Shown here piece after piece: positions 54,854 to 63,556 of a stretch of DNA of 64,000 bases. Origin of the DNA: Rhizobium sp. SSA_523 (GTDB lineage Bacteria > Pseudomonadota > Alphaproteobacteria > Rhizobiales > Rhizobiaceae); the NCBI RefSeq assembly GCF_030435705.1, contig NZ_CP129382.1, forward strand, positions 2,970,501 to 3,034,500. The letters run 5' to 3'. The translations under genes were made by a program, and so were the position numbers. Numbering within the stretch: position 1 is the first letter of the stretch; the number at the start of each line of letters is the position of its first letter. The notes beneath the pieces are model-generated. The model had not been told where the DNA came from. It saw nothing but the letters and a program-made list of their open reading frames with translations, and did no database searches.

Positions 54854-56487
54854 ACCCGATGTCACAACCCCTCCTTTCGGTTCAAGATCTCTCCGTCGCC
54901 TTCCACCAGGGGGGAAGCGAGAGCCTGGCCGTGGATCGCGTCTCCTTCGACATCGCGCCCGGTGAGGTGCTGGCGCTGGTGGGCGAAAGCGGCTCCGGCA
55001 AGTCGGTCACGGCAAACTCCGTCCTGCAGCTTCTGCCCTATCCGTCCGCCAGCCATCCAACGGGCAGCGTGCTCTTCGAAGGCCGCGATCTGATGCGGGT
55101 ATCGGAGAAGGAGCTGCGCGCGGTGCGCGGCAACGACATCACGATGATCTTCCAGGAGCCGATGACCTCGCTGAACCCGCTGCACACGATCGAGCAGCAA
55201 TTGGGCGAGATCCTGGAGCTGCACCAGGCCATGGCGCCGGAGGCGGCGCGTGTGCGAACGCTCGATCTTTTGCGGCAGGTCGGAATTCGGGAGGCCGAGA
55301 AGCGCCTGAAGGCCTATCCGCACGAATTGTCCGGCGGGCAGCGTCAGCGCGTGATGATCGCCATGGCGCTGGCCAACCGCCCGAAGCTGCTGATTGCCGA
55401 CGAACCCACAACGGCGCTCGACGTGACCGTGCAGGCGCAGATCCTCGAACTGTTGAAGAGGCTGCAGCGCGAATACGGGATGTCGATCCTGTTCATCACG
55501 CATGATCTCGGCATTGTGCGCCGCTTCGCCGATCGCGTCTGCGTGATGACGAAGGGAAAGATCGTCGAAAGCGGCCCGGTGGAAACGGTATTCACTGATC
55601 CGCAGCATGCGTACACGCGCCATCTTCTTTCCTCGGAACCAAGGGGCGAGCCGCCTGCCGCCGATCCATCGCGGCCGGTCGTCATGGAAGGGCGGGAAAT
55701 CAAGGTCTGGTTCCCGGTGAAGGCCGGCTTCCTTCGGCGGGTCGTGGATCACGTAAAGGCGGTGGACGGCATAGACGTGACGCTGCGGGCAGGCGAAACG
55801 GTCGGCGTCGTCGGCGAATCAGGCTCGGGAAAGACGACGCTCGGCCTTGCTTTGGCCCGGCTGATCTCCTCGCAAGGGCGCATCAGTTTCATCGGCAGCG
55901 ACATCGCCAACTATTCCTTCAAGCAGATGCGACCATTGCGGGAGCGGCTGCAAGTGGTGTTTCAGGATCCCTACGGATCGCTCAGCCCGCGCATGTCGGT
56001 GGGAGAGATCATCGAGGAGGGATTGAAGGTTCACGAGCCGCAGCTGACGGCGCAGGCGAGGGACGCGGCGGTTGCCGCTTCTCTTGAGGAGGTGGGGCTC
56101 GATCCGTCGACGCGCTGGCGCTATCCGCACGAGTTTTCCGGCGGGCAGCGGCAAAGGATAGCGATTGCCCGTGCCATGGTGCTGAAACCGCGCTTCGTCA
56201 TGCTGGACGAGCCCACGTCTGCCCTCGACATGACGGTGCAGGCGCAAGTGGTGGATCTGCTGCGCGATCTGCAGAAGAAACATGATCTCGCTTATCTCTT
56301 CATCAGCCATGATCTGAAAGTGGTGCGGGCTCTGGCCACCCATGTCATCGTGATGCGATCCGGCAAGGTCATGGAGGAAGGATTATCGGCGGAGATCTTC
56401 TCCAATCCGAAGAGCGATTACACCCGCGCCCTGATGGCGGCCGCCTTCGATCTGAAAGCCGTCGATATCGCTGCCGTCAGCCAGTAG
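54850..56487 (+). CDS. yejF: Peptide ABC transporter ATPase YejF (two ABC domains)
   Basis: A 545-residue protein with two fused nucleotide-binding domains that powers YejBE. Walker A motifs GESGSGKS lie near residues 45 and 322. Signatures are [16 protein letters not shown] (about 160) and [15 protein letters not shown] (about 429), and Walker B motifs are [12 protein letters not shown] and [12 protein letters not shown]. The ATG at 54850 overlaps the yejE stop; the earlier frame start at 54745 lies inside yejE. All ATPase motifs are intact in both halves. Confidence 0.94.
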   Translation: MNPMSQPLLSVQDLSVAFHQGGSESLAVDRVSFDIAPGEVLALVGESGSGKSVTANSVLQLLPYPSASHPTGSVLFEGRDLMRVSEKELRAVRGNDITMIFQEPMTSLNPLHTIEQQLGEILELHQAMAPEAARVRTLDLLRQVGIREAEKRLKAYPHELSGGQRQRVMIAMALANRPKLLIADEPTTALDVTVQAQILELLKRLQREYGMSILFITHDLGIVRRFADRVCVMTKGKIVESGPVETVFTDPQHAYTRHLLSSEPRGEPPAADPSRPVVMEGREIKVWFPVKAGFLRRVVDHVKAVDGIDVTLRAGETVGVVGESGSGKTTLGLALARLISSQGRISFIGSDIANYSFKQMRPLRERLQVVFQDPYGSLSPRMSVGEIIEEGLKVHEPQLTAQARDAAVAASLEEVGLDPSTRWRYPHEFSGGQRQRIAIARAMVLKPRFVMLDEPTSALDMTVQAQVVDLLRDLQKKHDLAYLFISHDLKVVRALATHVIVMRSGKVMEEGLSAEIFSNPKSDYTRALMAAAFDLKAVDIAAVSQ

Positions 56488-56493
56488 AGCCAG

Positions 56494-56518
56494 GGAACAA
56501 ACCGCTTTCATCACCGTT
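56494..56518 (+). promoter_or_regulatory. EcfG general-stress promoter, exact match
   Basis: GGAAC at 56494-56498, a 16-nt spacer and CGTT at 56515-56518, an exact consensus match. It starts seven bases after the yejF stop and lies 55 bp before the next ATG, so that gene has its own stress promoter and is not simply the end of the yej operon. Confidence 0.72.
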
Positions 56519-56573
56519 GCCTCTGCAAAACCGGGTTTTGCGGCGTGTCCGCGCCCGCAAGGAGGAGGCAGTC

Positions 56574-56918
56574 ATGACCGAGCAAGATCATACGCAAGAC
56601 AGGGTACAGAACAGGCCCGGCAACACCGCGGGTGCCGGACGGCTCCTAGGTCCCGGCGTGCCGGGGACGCCTATCCATCCGGCCGCCGGACCGACGCCGA
56701 CGGAAACGCCGATGAGCGCCACAGAAGCCCGCCAGGGTCGACGCGGCACGCCCGTCTTCATGGTTCTTGCCATCGGCCTCGTGCTGGCCATGCTGGCCTG
56801 GGGCGGCGTGGAATGGTGGGCGCAGACGAATGAGCCGCCGGCGGAGCAGACCGCGACCCCGCCGGCCGGCGATACCACGCCCGTCAATCCCAATGCCGCG
56901 CCGACGAGCAATCCCTGA
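56574..56918 (+). CDS. Small single-helix membrane protein, probable stress gene
   Basis: A 114-residue protein. A hydrophilic Gly/Pro/Thr-rich N-terminus of about 60 residues precedes one transmembrane helix (VFMVLAIGLVLAMLAWGGVE), and the C-terminal tail is rich in Pro, Thr and Asn. AAGGAGGAGG precedes the ATG. It follows yejF but has its own exact EcfG promoter. No family is recognised. Expected to be inner-membrane with a periplasmic tail. Confidence 0.7.
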   Translation: MTEQDHTQDRVQNRPGNTAGAGRLLGPGVPGTPIHPAAGPTPTETPMSATEARQGRRGTPVFMVLAIGLVLAMLAWGGVEWWAQTNEPPAEQTATPPAGDTTPVNPNAAPTSNP

Positions 56919-57079
56919 CGGGATCGATAGCAGGGCAAGCGGCCATCAATCGATTTGATGCTTGTGTCTCTGGACTTTGCCGCGGGTTTTTTCGATAACA
57001 CCCGCGGAGGTTTTCTGGCTGAAACCTTCTTGGTCAAGGGAAGGGGTCTTCCCCGCTTCGGGGCAAGGCAAAGGCAGAC

Positions 57080-58387
57080 ATGGCAGCAAAGACCGATATC
57101 GCCCGACGCGTGTATAACCACGCTTGGAAGCTTGATCCCATCGTTCGCAGCCTGATCGATACGGACTTTTACAAGCTGCTGATGCTCCAGATGATCTGGA
57201 AGCTCTATCCGCAGACTGATGTCACCTTCTCGCTGATCAATCGCACCACCAGCGTCCGCCTCGCCGATGAGATTGATGAAGGCGAGCTGCGCAGCCAGCT
57301 GGACCACGCACGCTCACTCAAATTATCCAAGAAAGAATTGATCTGGCTGGCCGGCAATAGTTTTTACGGCCGTTCGCAGATCTTCGAGCCTGAATTCCTG
57401 GCCTGGCTTGCCCATTACCGTCTGCCGGACTACGAATTGTCGAAGCGCGACGGCCAATATGAACTGACCTTCCACGGCCGCTGGACGGATACCACGATGT
57501 GGGAAATTCCGGCGCTCGCAATCATCAACGAACTCAGATCCCGCGCCGCGATGAAATCGCTCGGCCCCTTCACTTTGGATGTTCTCTATGCCCGCGCCAA
57601 GGCGCGGATGTGGGAAAAGGTCGAGCGCCTTCATACTCTGCCGGGTCTGCGCATCTCCGATTTCGGCACCCGGAGGCGCCATAGCTTCCTCTGGCAGAGA
57701 TGGTGCGTGGAAGCCCTCAAAGAAGGCATCGGCCCCGCCTTCACCGGCACCAGCAATGTTCTTCTCGCCATGGATTCCGATCTGGAAGCCGTGGGCACCA
57801 ATGCCCATGAACTGCCGATGGTGGTTGCGGCGCTCGCCGAAACCGACGAGGAACTGCGCGCTGCACCCTACAAGGTGCTCAAGGACTGGAACCGGCTTTA
57901 CGGCGGCAATCTCCTGATCGTCCTGCCGGATGCTTTCGGCACCGCAAGCTTTCTGCGCAATGCGCCGGAATGGGTGGCGGACTGGACAGGCTTTCGGCCG
58001 GACAGCGCTCCGCCGATCGAAGGCGGCGAAAAGATCATTGCCTGGTGGCAGAAAATGGGCCGCGATCCCAAGCAGAAGCTGCTGATCTTCTCGGACGGCC
58101 TGGACGTCGATGCCATTATCGATACCTATCGGCATTTCGAGGGGCGGGTGCGCATGAGCTTCGGCTGGGGCACCAATCTGACCAATGACTTTGCCGGATG
58201 CGCGCCGAGCGAAATCGACGGGCTGAAGCCCATCTCGATCGTCTGCAAGGTCAGCGAAGCCAATGGCCGGCCGGCCGTGAAGCTATCGGACAATCCGCGC
58301 AAGGCGACCGGTGATCCTCAGGAGGTTCAGCGCTATCTCCGCTTCTTCGGACAGGAAGACCGGGTGGAACAGCCGGTGCTTGTCTGA
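57080..58387 (+). CDS. pncB: Nicotinate phosphoribosyltransferase
   Basis: Salvages nicotinate to nicotinate mononucleotide for NAD synthesis. The 435-residue protein has [20 protein letters not shown] at the N-terminus, [56 protein letters not shown] and [10 protein letters not shown] with the His that becomes phosphorylated, then the phosphate-binding [10 protein letters not shown] and [13 protein letters not shown]. Length is usual for the proteobacterial form. It is a single gene ended by a strong bidirectional terminator. Confidence 0.95.
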   Translation: MAAKTDIARRVYNHAWKLDPIVRSLIDTDFYKLLMLQMIWKLYPQTDVTFSLINRTTSVRLADEIDEGELRSQLDHARSLKLSKKELIWLAGNSFYGRSQIFEPEFLAWLAHYRLPDYELSKRDGQYELTFHGRWTDTTMWEIPALAIINELRSRAAMKSLGPFTLDVLYARAKARMWEKVERLHTLPGLRISDFGTRRRHSFLWQRWCVEALKEGIGPAFTGTSNVLLAMDSDLEAVGTNAHELPMVVAALAETDEELRAAPYKVLKDWNRLYGGNLLIVLPDAFGTASFLRNAPEWVADWTGFRPDSAPPIEGGEKIIAWWQKMGRDPKQKLLIFSDGLDVDAIIDTYRHFEGRVRMSFGWGTNLTNDFAGCAPSEIDGLKPISIVCKVSEANGRPAVKLSDNPRKATGDPQEVQRYLRFFGQEDRVEQPVLV

Positions 58388-58528
58388 TCTCGGGTGCTCT
58401 GATCTCGAATACTCTTATCCTGGGTGCTCTGATCCTGGCCTGGCTCTGGCGTCGTCATGGCTCTGCCTTTGATCAAGAGGCTGGAAATGCGTCGCAAGGC
58501 TCGTCCTGTCGCTCTGCCGTTCATTGGC

Positions 58529-58565
58529 AAAAGACCCTGGCGCGTTCGTCGCACCAGGGTCTTTT
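58529..58565. terminator. Bidirectional terminator between pncB and the glycine-zipper gene
   Basis: Perfect 12-bp stem aaaagaccctgg (58529-58540) and ccagggtctttt (58554-58565), with T-runs on both strands, between convergent genes. Confidence 0.8.
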
Positions 58566-58638
58566 GCTGTAGGGTCTTTTGCTGTTGCTACTTCATCGGG
58601 ACGACCGGCAGTCGCTCCCGATTTTGCGCGCGAATGCC

Positions 58639-59034
58639 TCAGTCGAGGACCTGGATGACCTTATGGGTCTGCGGATCGACGATAACCCGCTGTTCGTTCA
58701 CCACGGCATAGGCATAGTTCTGATGCTGCGGCACCGGCGTCAGAACAACAGTCTGCGGGATGGGCTCACCCACAACGACCTGACGCTCAAGGACGACCGG
58801 CTGCGGGGCCGGCTGCTCGCGCACATAGGTGACGACTTCCTGCGGCGGCGGATCGATGGCCGTGCCGAGTGCCGCGCCGGCAATGCCGCCCACCGCTGCG
58901 CCGACCGGACCGCCGACAATCGCGCCGGTAATGGCACCGCCGGCAGCACCGTTGACGGTGCCGTCCTGTGCCGAAGCCGAGGTGGCAAACAGAGCGGCGA
59001 CAGCTGCCGCCGAAATCAGAAAGGTCTTGACCAT
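58639..59034 (-). CDS. Glycine-zipper / DUF1236 secreted protein
   Basis: A 131-residue exported protein. The signal peptide ends near residue 22 (FATSASA). A glycine-zipper stretch follows (NGAAGGAITGAIVGGPVGAA), then a Pro/Val/Gln-rich segment and the C-terminal DUF1236-like part with YAYAVVNEQRVIVDPQTHKV. Such proteins are usual in Rhizobiales envelopes; the function is unknown. AGGAG precedes the ATG at 59034. A near-consensus EcfG box lies upstream. Confidence 0.8.
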   Translation of the reverse strand: MVKTFLISAAAVAALFATSASAQDGTVNGAAGGAITGAIVGGPVGAAVGGIAGAALGTAIDPPPQEVVTYVREQPAPQPVVLERQVVVGEPIPQTVVLTPVPQHQNYAYAVVNEQRVIVDPQTHKVIQVLD

Positions 59035-59070
59035 TGGTAGTCTCCTCTTCTTCAAAACTGATGGCCCTTC

Positions 59071-59096
59071 AACAGCATTGCGCCGCGTTTCGTTCC
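59071..59096 (-). promoter_or_regulatory. Possible EcfG-type promoter (one mismatch)
   Basis: On the minus strand GGAAC (59092-59096) is followed after 17 nt by TGTT (59071-59074), one base off the consensus. It lies 37 bp before the glycine-zipper gene, a proper distance. Confidence 0.4.
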
Positions 59097-59264
59097 GCAA
59101 AAGTGGTCACCTTGCGTGAGCGTTTGCAACAAAATGTAAGCAAGGGGCGACAGAGACCATGCGACGGGCGAGCAAGCTGGCATGTTGCGATCCACATCTG
59201 TAAAACACTAGTTGACGAGATAAACAAAAGTTTGTAGCGGTGACGAAAGCAGTGCGGAGACGAG

Positions 59265-60455
59265 ATGGGCGATCTGGGATCACAGGAACAGGCAGTCTTG
59301 ACCATCATCAAGGCCAATCCCTTTGCGGGTCAGCAGGAGATTGCCGATCAGCTGGGGCTGGCCCGCTCCACCATTGCGGCCCACATTGTCCAACTCATCA
59401 ACAAGGGCCATATCCTTGGCCGCGGCTATCTCCTTCCTTCGACATCGCGGGTGATGTGCATCGGCGGCGCCGTGTTCGACCGCAAATACCGTGCCCGTCA
59501 GGCCATCGTCCCGGAGACCTCCAATCCGGTCGATGGCGCCCGCAGCCATGGTGGGGTGGCCCGCAATGTCGCCGAAAACCTGTCTCTCCTCGGCGCCTCT
59601 GTCGGCTTCGTCTCCATCCTCGGAGAGGATGAGGCGGGGCAGGCGATCCTTGCGCATCTGCGGGGGCGTGGCATTGATACCGGCCAGGTGATCCTGACCG
59701 CCGAGCGGCCGACCGCGGAATATGCCGCTGTCCTCGATCCTTCGGGAGATCTGGTTCTCGGCCTTGCGGATATGGCGATTTTCGATCTGTTCCAGCCGGC
59801 CCATATCGATCGCGCCTGGTCACACCTGGCTTCGGCCGCTTTGGTCTTTGCCGATTGCAATCTTCCTGCCGAAACGCTGCATCATCTCGTCCGCCGTCGT
59901 CGGGATGCGAGGTTCCGTCTGGTCATCGATGCGGTCTCTGCCCCGAAAGTGGTGCGCCTGCCGCAGGATCTGGCGGGAGTCGACCTTGTCTTCATGAACC
60001 TCGATGAAGCCAATGCGCTGCTTGCCAGGCACGGCCATGAACGCGTGCAGGCACCACTCGAGGCCGCCCGCGCCCTCACCGGGCTTGGAGTCCGCGAGGC
60101 GGTGGTCAGCATGGGCGCTCACGGCATGGCCATCGCCACAGGGGAGCGTCTTGTGCATGTCCCGGCGGTCAAAGCCCGGCCGGTCGATATGACGGGCGCT
60201 GGAGATGCGATGATCGCCGCAACTCTCTACCGGCTGCTGGCGGGCGACGAAACCGTCGAGGCCGCCCGGATGGGAACGCTGGCGGGGGCCTTGACCACGG
60301 AGACGGACAAAAGCGTGCATGCGGAGCTCTCTTCGGCCTTTCTCGACGCCCACCGGCATCGCCTGGCGGATGAGGCGGCTGAGGCACCTGATGCAAAGGG
60401 CGAACATGACGCGCAGAGCGGTGAGCTGCGGTCCGACGAGATCACGCCAACCTAA
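59265..60455 (+). CDS. psuK: Pseudouridine kinase with N-terminal HTH (PfkB family)
   Basis: A 396-residue fusion. Residues 1-65 form a winged HTH (QEIADQLGLARSTIAAHIVQ). The PfkB kinase begins at VMCIGGAVFDRKYRA and has the N-terminal motif SHGGVARNVAENLSLLG and the catalytic DMTGAGDAMIAATLYRLLAG. Followed after 39 bp by psuG, it should phosphorylate pseudouridine to its 5'-phosphate. The HTH could make it self-regulating. The C-terminal 35 residues are acidic and unlike the rest. The specificity is taken from the adjacent psuG. Confidence 0.85.
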   Translation: MGDLGSQEQAVLTIIKANPFAGQQEIADQLGLARSTIAAHIVQLINKGHILGRGYLLPSTSRVMCIGGAVFDRKYRARQAIVPETSNPVDGARSHGGVARNVAENLSLLGASVGFVSILGEDEAGQAILAHLRGRGIDTGQVILTAERPTAEYAAVLDPSGDLVLGLADMAIFDLFQPAHIDRAWSHLASAALVFADCNLPAETLHHLVRRRRDARFRLVIDAVSAPKVVRLPQDLAGVDLVFMNLDEANALLARHGHERVQAPLEAARALTGLGVREAVVSMGAHGMAIATGERLVHVPAVKARPVDMTGAGDAMIAATLYRLLAGDETVEAARMGTLAGALTTETDKSVHAELSSAFLDAHRHRLADEAAEAPDAKGEHDAQSGELRSDEITPT

Positions 60456-60494
60456 CTTATGCCAATGAAGCCATGCCGAATGAAAGGGATGACA

Positions 60495-61421
60495 ATGAGC
60501 CTGCTGAAACCCCAACTGAGCCGCGAGGTCGCGGATGCGCTCGCCGCCGGCGGTCCCGTCGTGGCGCTGGAATCGACCATCATTACCCATGGGATGCCCT
60601 ATCCCGCCAATCTGGAAACGGCGCTCGGCGTTGAAACCGTGGTGCGGGACAATGGCGCGGTCCCTGCAACCATCGCCGTCATCAATGGCGCCTTGCGCGT
60701 CGGCCTCGAGCGGGATGAGCTGGAAATGCTGGCCCAGGCGAAAGACGTCGTGAAGGCGTCCGGACGCGACCTCGCCGTCGCCATGGTCCGCGGCCAATCG
60801 GCCGGAACCACCGTTTCTGCGACCATGCTTCTGGCCGATCTGGCCGGCATCGATATCTTTGCCACAGGCGGTGTCGGCGGCGTCCATCGTGGCGCCGAAC
60901 AGACCTTCGATATCTCCGCCGATCTGACGGAACTCGGACGCACCCGCACGGCGGTGGTCTGCGCCGGCGTGAAATCCATTCTCGATATTGCCAAGACGCT
61001 CGAATATCTGGAAACCCAGCGCGTGCCGGTGATTGCCTATGGCAGCGACGATTTCCCGGCCTTCTTCACCCGCAGCAGCGGATTCAAGGCGGATCACCGG
61101 CTGGACACGCCGGAAGATATTGCAAAAGCCATGCATCTGCACCACCAGCTGGGCACCGGGACCGGCCTTCTGATCGCAAACCCGATCCCGGAAGCAGCGG
61201 CGCTGCAGCCTTCGTTCATCGACAACACGATTGCGGATGCCGTGCGCGAGGCCGATGCCCGCGGCATTGGCCGCAAGGACCTGACGCCCTTCCTGCTCGG
61301 ACGCATCAACGAACTGTCGAAGGGGAAGAGCCTGGAAGCCAATATTGCTCTGGTGAAGAACAATGCCGCCCTCGCGGCCCGTATGGCAGTGGCCTATGCC
61401 GGCCTGAGAGCCCGCGGCTGA
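60495..61421 (+). CDS. psuG: Pseudouridine-5'-phosphate glycosidase
   Basis: Cleaves the C-glycosidic bond of pseudouridine 5'-phosphate to uracil and ribose 5-phosphate. The 308-residue protein has VVALESTIITHGMPYPANLE at the active site, VRGQSAGTTVSATMLLADLA, IFATGGVGGVHRGAEQTFDI and VCAGVKSILDIAKTLEYLET with the catalytic Lys. AAAGGG lies six bases before the ATG at 60495; the start at 60459 adds non-conserved residues. It is part of a kinase-glycosidase operon. Confidence 0.94.
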   Translation: MSLLKPQLSREVADALAAGGPVVALESTIITHGMPYPANLETALGVETVVRDNGAVPATIAVINGALRVGLERDELEMLAQAKDVVKASGRDLAVAMVRGQSAGTTVSATMLLADLAGIDIFATGGVGGVHRGAEQTFDISADLTELGRTRTAVVCAGVKSILDIAKTLEYLETQRVPVIAYGSDDFPAFFTRSSGFKADHRLDTPEDIAKAMHLHHQLGTGTGLLIANPIPEAAALQPSFIDNTIADAVREADARGIGRKDLTPFLLGRINELSKGKSLEANIALVKNNAALAARMAVAYAGLRARG

Positions 61422-61485
61422 TCAGGGTGCAGGCGACGGCCGGGCAGTCACGGAGTGGAATCCGTCGAAGCCGCCGCCGGTCCCG

Positions 61486-62427
61486 TCACGCCGGCAGCTT
61501 GGCAAGCCGCTCGGTCAGCAAGGCGTAGAACCCGTCGGCATCGACCGAGCGCATGAAGGTCGCATTCTTCGGCCGGTCAGTGACACCCCACCAGTCCGCC
61601 ACCGTCATGCCCTTGGTGAGGCTTGACTCCGTCTCGATCTCGACATTGCACAGTCGACCCTCATACAGGTCCGGCCGGATGAGATAGGCGATGACGTTGG
61701 GGTCGTGCAGAGGGCCGCCATCGGTGCCGTATTTCTGCTCGTCGAAACGCTCGAAGAATTCCAGCCACCCGACCACGGCGTCCGCGAGCGGCGTGTTCAG
61801 CGCCTTGATGGCGGCGACACGGCTGGCCGTGGTCAGCGTCTGGTGCGTGACATCGAGCGGCATCATGACGATCGGTGCGCCACAGGCAAAAACGATCCTG
61901 GCAGCCTTCGGATCGACGAAAATATTGAACTCGGCCGCCGGCGTCACATTGCCGCCTTCGAACAGGCCGCCGCCCATCAGCACGATCTGCTTAATCCGCC
62001 CGGCAAGGGCCGGCTCTCGTGTGAGAGCGGTGGCAAGATTGGTCAGCGGTCCGAGCGTGCAGATGGTCACGCTCGAAGCATCATGCGCCATCAGGGTTTC
62101 GATGATGAAATCGACGGCCGGCTGTTCCTGCAGCGGCATGGTCGGCTCCGGCAGGTCGGCCCCGTCCATGCCTGTCGCGCCGTGAACATATTCGGCGGTG
62201 AAGAGGCTGCCCTCCATCGGCCCTTCGCAGCCGGCATACACCTTCACATCCGGCCGGCCGGCGAGCTCGCAGATCTTGCGGATGTTGCGGGAGGTGAGGG
62301 TCACCGGCACATTGCCTGCGGCTGCCGTAATGCCCAGCACGTCGAGTTCGGGGCTCGCCAGGGCAAGCAGGATAGCCAGCGCGTCGTCCTGGCCGGGATC
62401 TGTGTCGATTATGATTTTCTGGGGCAT
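61486..62427 (-). CDS. Nucleoside hydrolase (IUNH family)
   Basis: A 313-residue calcium-dependent N-ribohydrolase. The N-terminal IIIDTDPGQDDALAILLALA is the family's Ca-binding signature. GITAAAGNVPVTLTSRNIRK, CTLGPLTNLATALTREPAL, VLMGGGLFEGGNVTPAAEFN and the late HDPNVIAYLIRPDLY complete the active site. It is convergent with psuG, and the region as a whole handles nucleoside breakdown. The base preference is not determinable. Confidence 0.9.
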   Translation of the reverse strand: MPQKIIIDTDPGQDDALAILLALASPELDVLGITAAAGNVPVTLTSRNIRKICELAGRPDVKVYAGCEGPMEGSLFTAEYVHGATGMDGADLPEPTMPLQEQPAVDFIIETLMAHDASSVTICTLGPLTNLATALTREPALAGRIKQIVLMGGGLFEGGNVTPAAEFNIFVDPKAARIVFACGAPIVMMPLDVTHQTLTTASRVAAIKALNTPLADAVVGWLEFFERFDEQKYGTDGGPLHDPNVIAYLIRPDLYEGRLCNVEIETESSLTKGMTVADWWGVTDRPKNATFMRSVDADGFYALLTERLAKLPA

Positions 62428-62633
62428 GAGAAGTCTCGTGGTCTGCGACGAATAAGCGGCCTGTATCAGCAAGCGCGATGGAAAACGTTCGACAGGCTTT
62501 CGCATGTCCTGTGTCAGCCGGCAAGCATGCCCTGCAGGCTCACAAGGCAGCCAGTGGGCGCCGTGCCCTCCTCTTCGGGATGAAGAGAACCAATCCGCCG
62601 CAATGGCGTAGTATCACCCGAATGGAGGCGACA

Positions 62634-63413
62634 ATGCGCACGACGAACACACCCGAAACGAACGGCGGCAGACTGGCCTGGATCACCGGCGCCAGCTCCG
62701 GAATCGGCGAAGCCACCGCCCGCAGGCTTGCCCGGGACGGGTGGCGGATCGCCGTCAGCGCACGCAGCCAGGACAAACTGGAGGCGCTCGCCGCAGCCTA
62801 TCCGGGTCAGATCTTCGGCTATCCGCTGGATGTCACCGATCGCGCTGCGGCAAGGCAGACGGCGGAGGCAATCCGTGCGGCCCATGGCGCGATCGATCTC
62901 GCCATCTTCTCGGCGGGCACCTACAAGCGCGACAGCGTTCGACGGTTCGACAGCGAGGATCTTGCCGCCACCATCAATCTCAACGTGCTGGGGACCGCCC
63001 ATTGCCTGGAAGCCGTGATGGCGGACATGATCACAAGGCGCCGCGGCAGGATCGCGGTCATCGCCTCGGTTGCCGGGCTCGTCGGCCTTCCGGGGGGCGG
63101 GTTCTACGGAGCCAGCAAGGCTGCGCTCAATACGCTCTGCCAGTCGCTCCGGCCCGAACTGGAAGCAGAGGGCGTGATAGTGCAGGTCGTCAATCCGGGC
63201 TTCGTCGATACGCCCCTGACCAAGAAAAACGATTTTCCCATGCCGTTCCTGATCTCGGCCGAGGCCGCCGCCGACAGAGTGGTGGAGGGCCTGAAGAGCG
63301 ACCGCTTCGAGATCATCTTCCCCTGGAAAATGGCGCTGTCCATCAAGCTTCTGGCGTCTCTGCCTTACGCGCTCCTGTTCCGCATCACCCGCAAGATGCT
63401 CAGGTCCTCCTGA
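62634..63413 (+). CDS. Short-chain dehydrogenase/reductase
   Basis: A 259-residue classical SDR. The cofactor motif is AWITGASSGIGEATARRLAR, with INLNVLGTAHCLEA, the catalytic Ser in VIASVAGLVGLPGG and YGASKAALNTLCQSL containing the YxxxK pair. The C-terminal KMALSIKLLASLPYALLFRI is hydrophobic, suggesting membrane association. GGAGG lies five bases before the ATG at 62634. In rhizobia such an SDR often precedes cyclopropane-fatty-acid-synthase-like genes, as here, though the neighbour is on the other strand. Substrate unknown. Confidence 0.85.
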   Translation: MRTTNTPETNGGRLAWITGASSGIGEATARRLARDGWRIAVSARSQDKLEALAAAYPGQIFGYPLDVTDRAAARQTAEAIRAAHGAIDLAIFSAGTYKRDSVRRFDSEDLAATINLNVLGTAHCLEAVMADMITRRRGRIAVIASVAGLVGLPGGGFYGASKAALNTLCQSLRPELEAEGVIVQVVNPGFVDTPLTKKNDFPMPFLISAEAAADRVVEGLKSDRFEIIFPWKMALSIKLLASLPYALLFRITRKMLRSS

Positions 63414-63438
63414 GCCGAGACGCAAGACGGAAGGCAGG

Positions 63439-63493
63439 GGGAAGCCAAGGGGAGGCCAAAGGGAGGCCAAAGGGAAGCCAAGGGGAAGCCAGG
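63439..63493. repeat. Five 11-bp tandem repeats
   Basis: Five consecutive units of gggaagccaag or gggaggccaaa in the gap between the convergent SDR and methyltransferase genes. Period is one helical turn. No function is visible. Confidence 0.75.
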
Positions 63494-63556
63494 AGAGAAG
63501 GCGGGAAAAGGGGCAGGCAGGTCCGGCCACCCGCCTCTTGTCTCACAAGCCTTCTT

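Noticed and set aside
63439..63493. CRISPR array
   Set aside because: Units are 11 bp without spacers, and no cas genes are present. The 14- and 15-bp repeats at 32029 and 50501 fail for the same reason.
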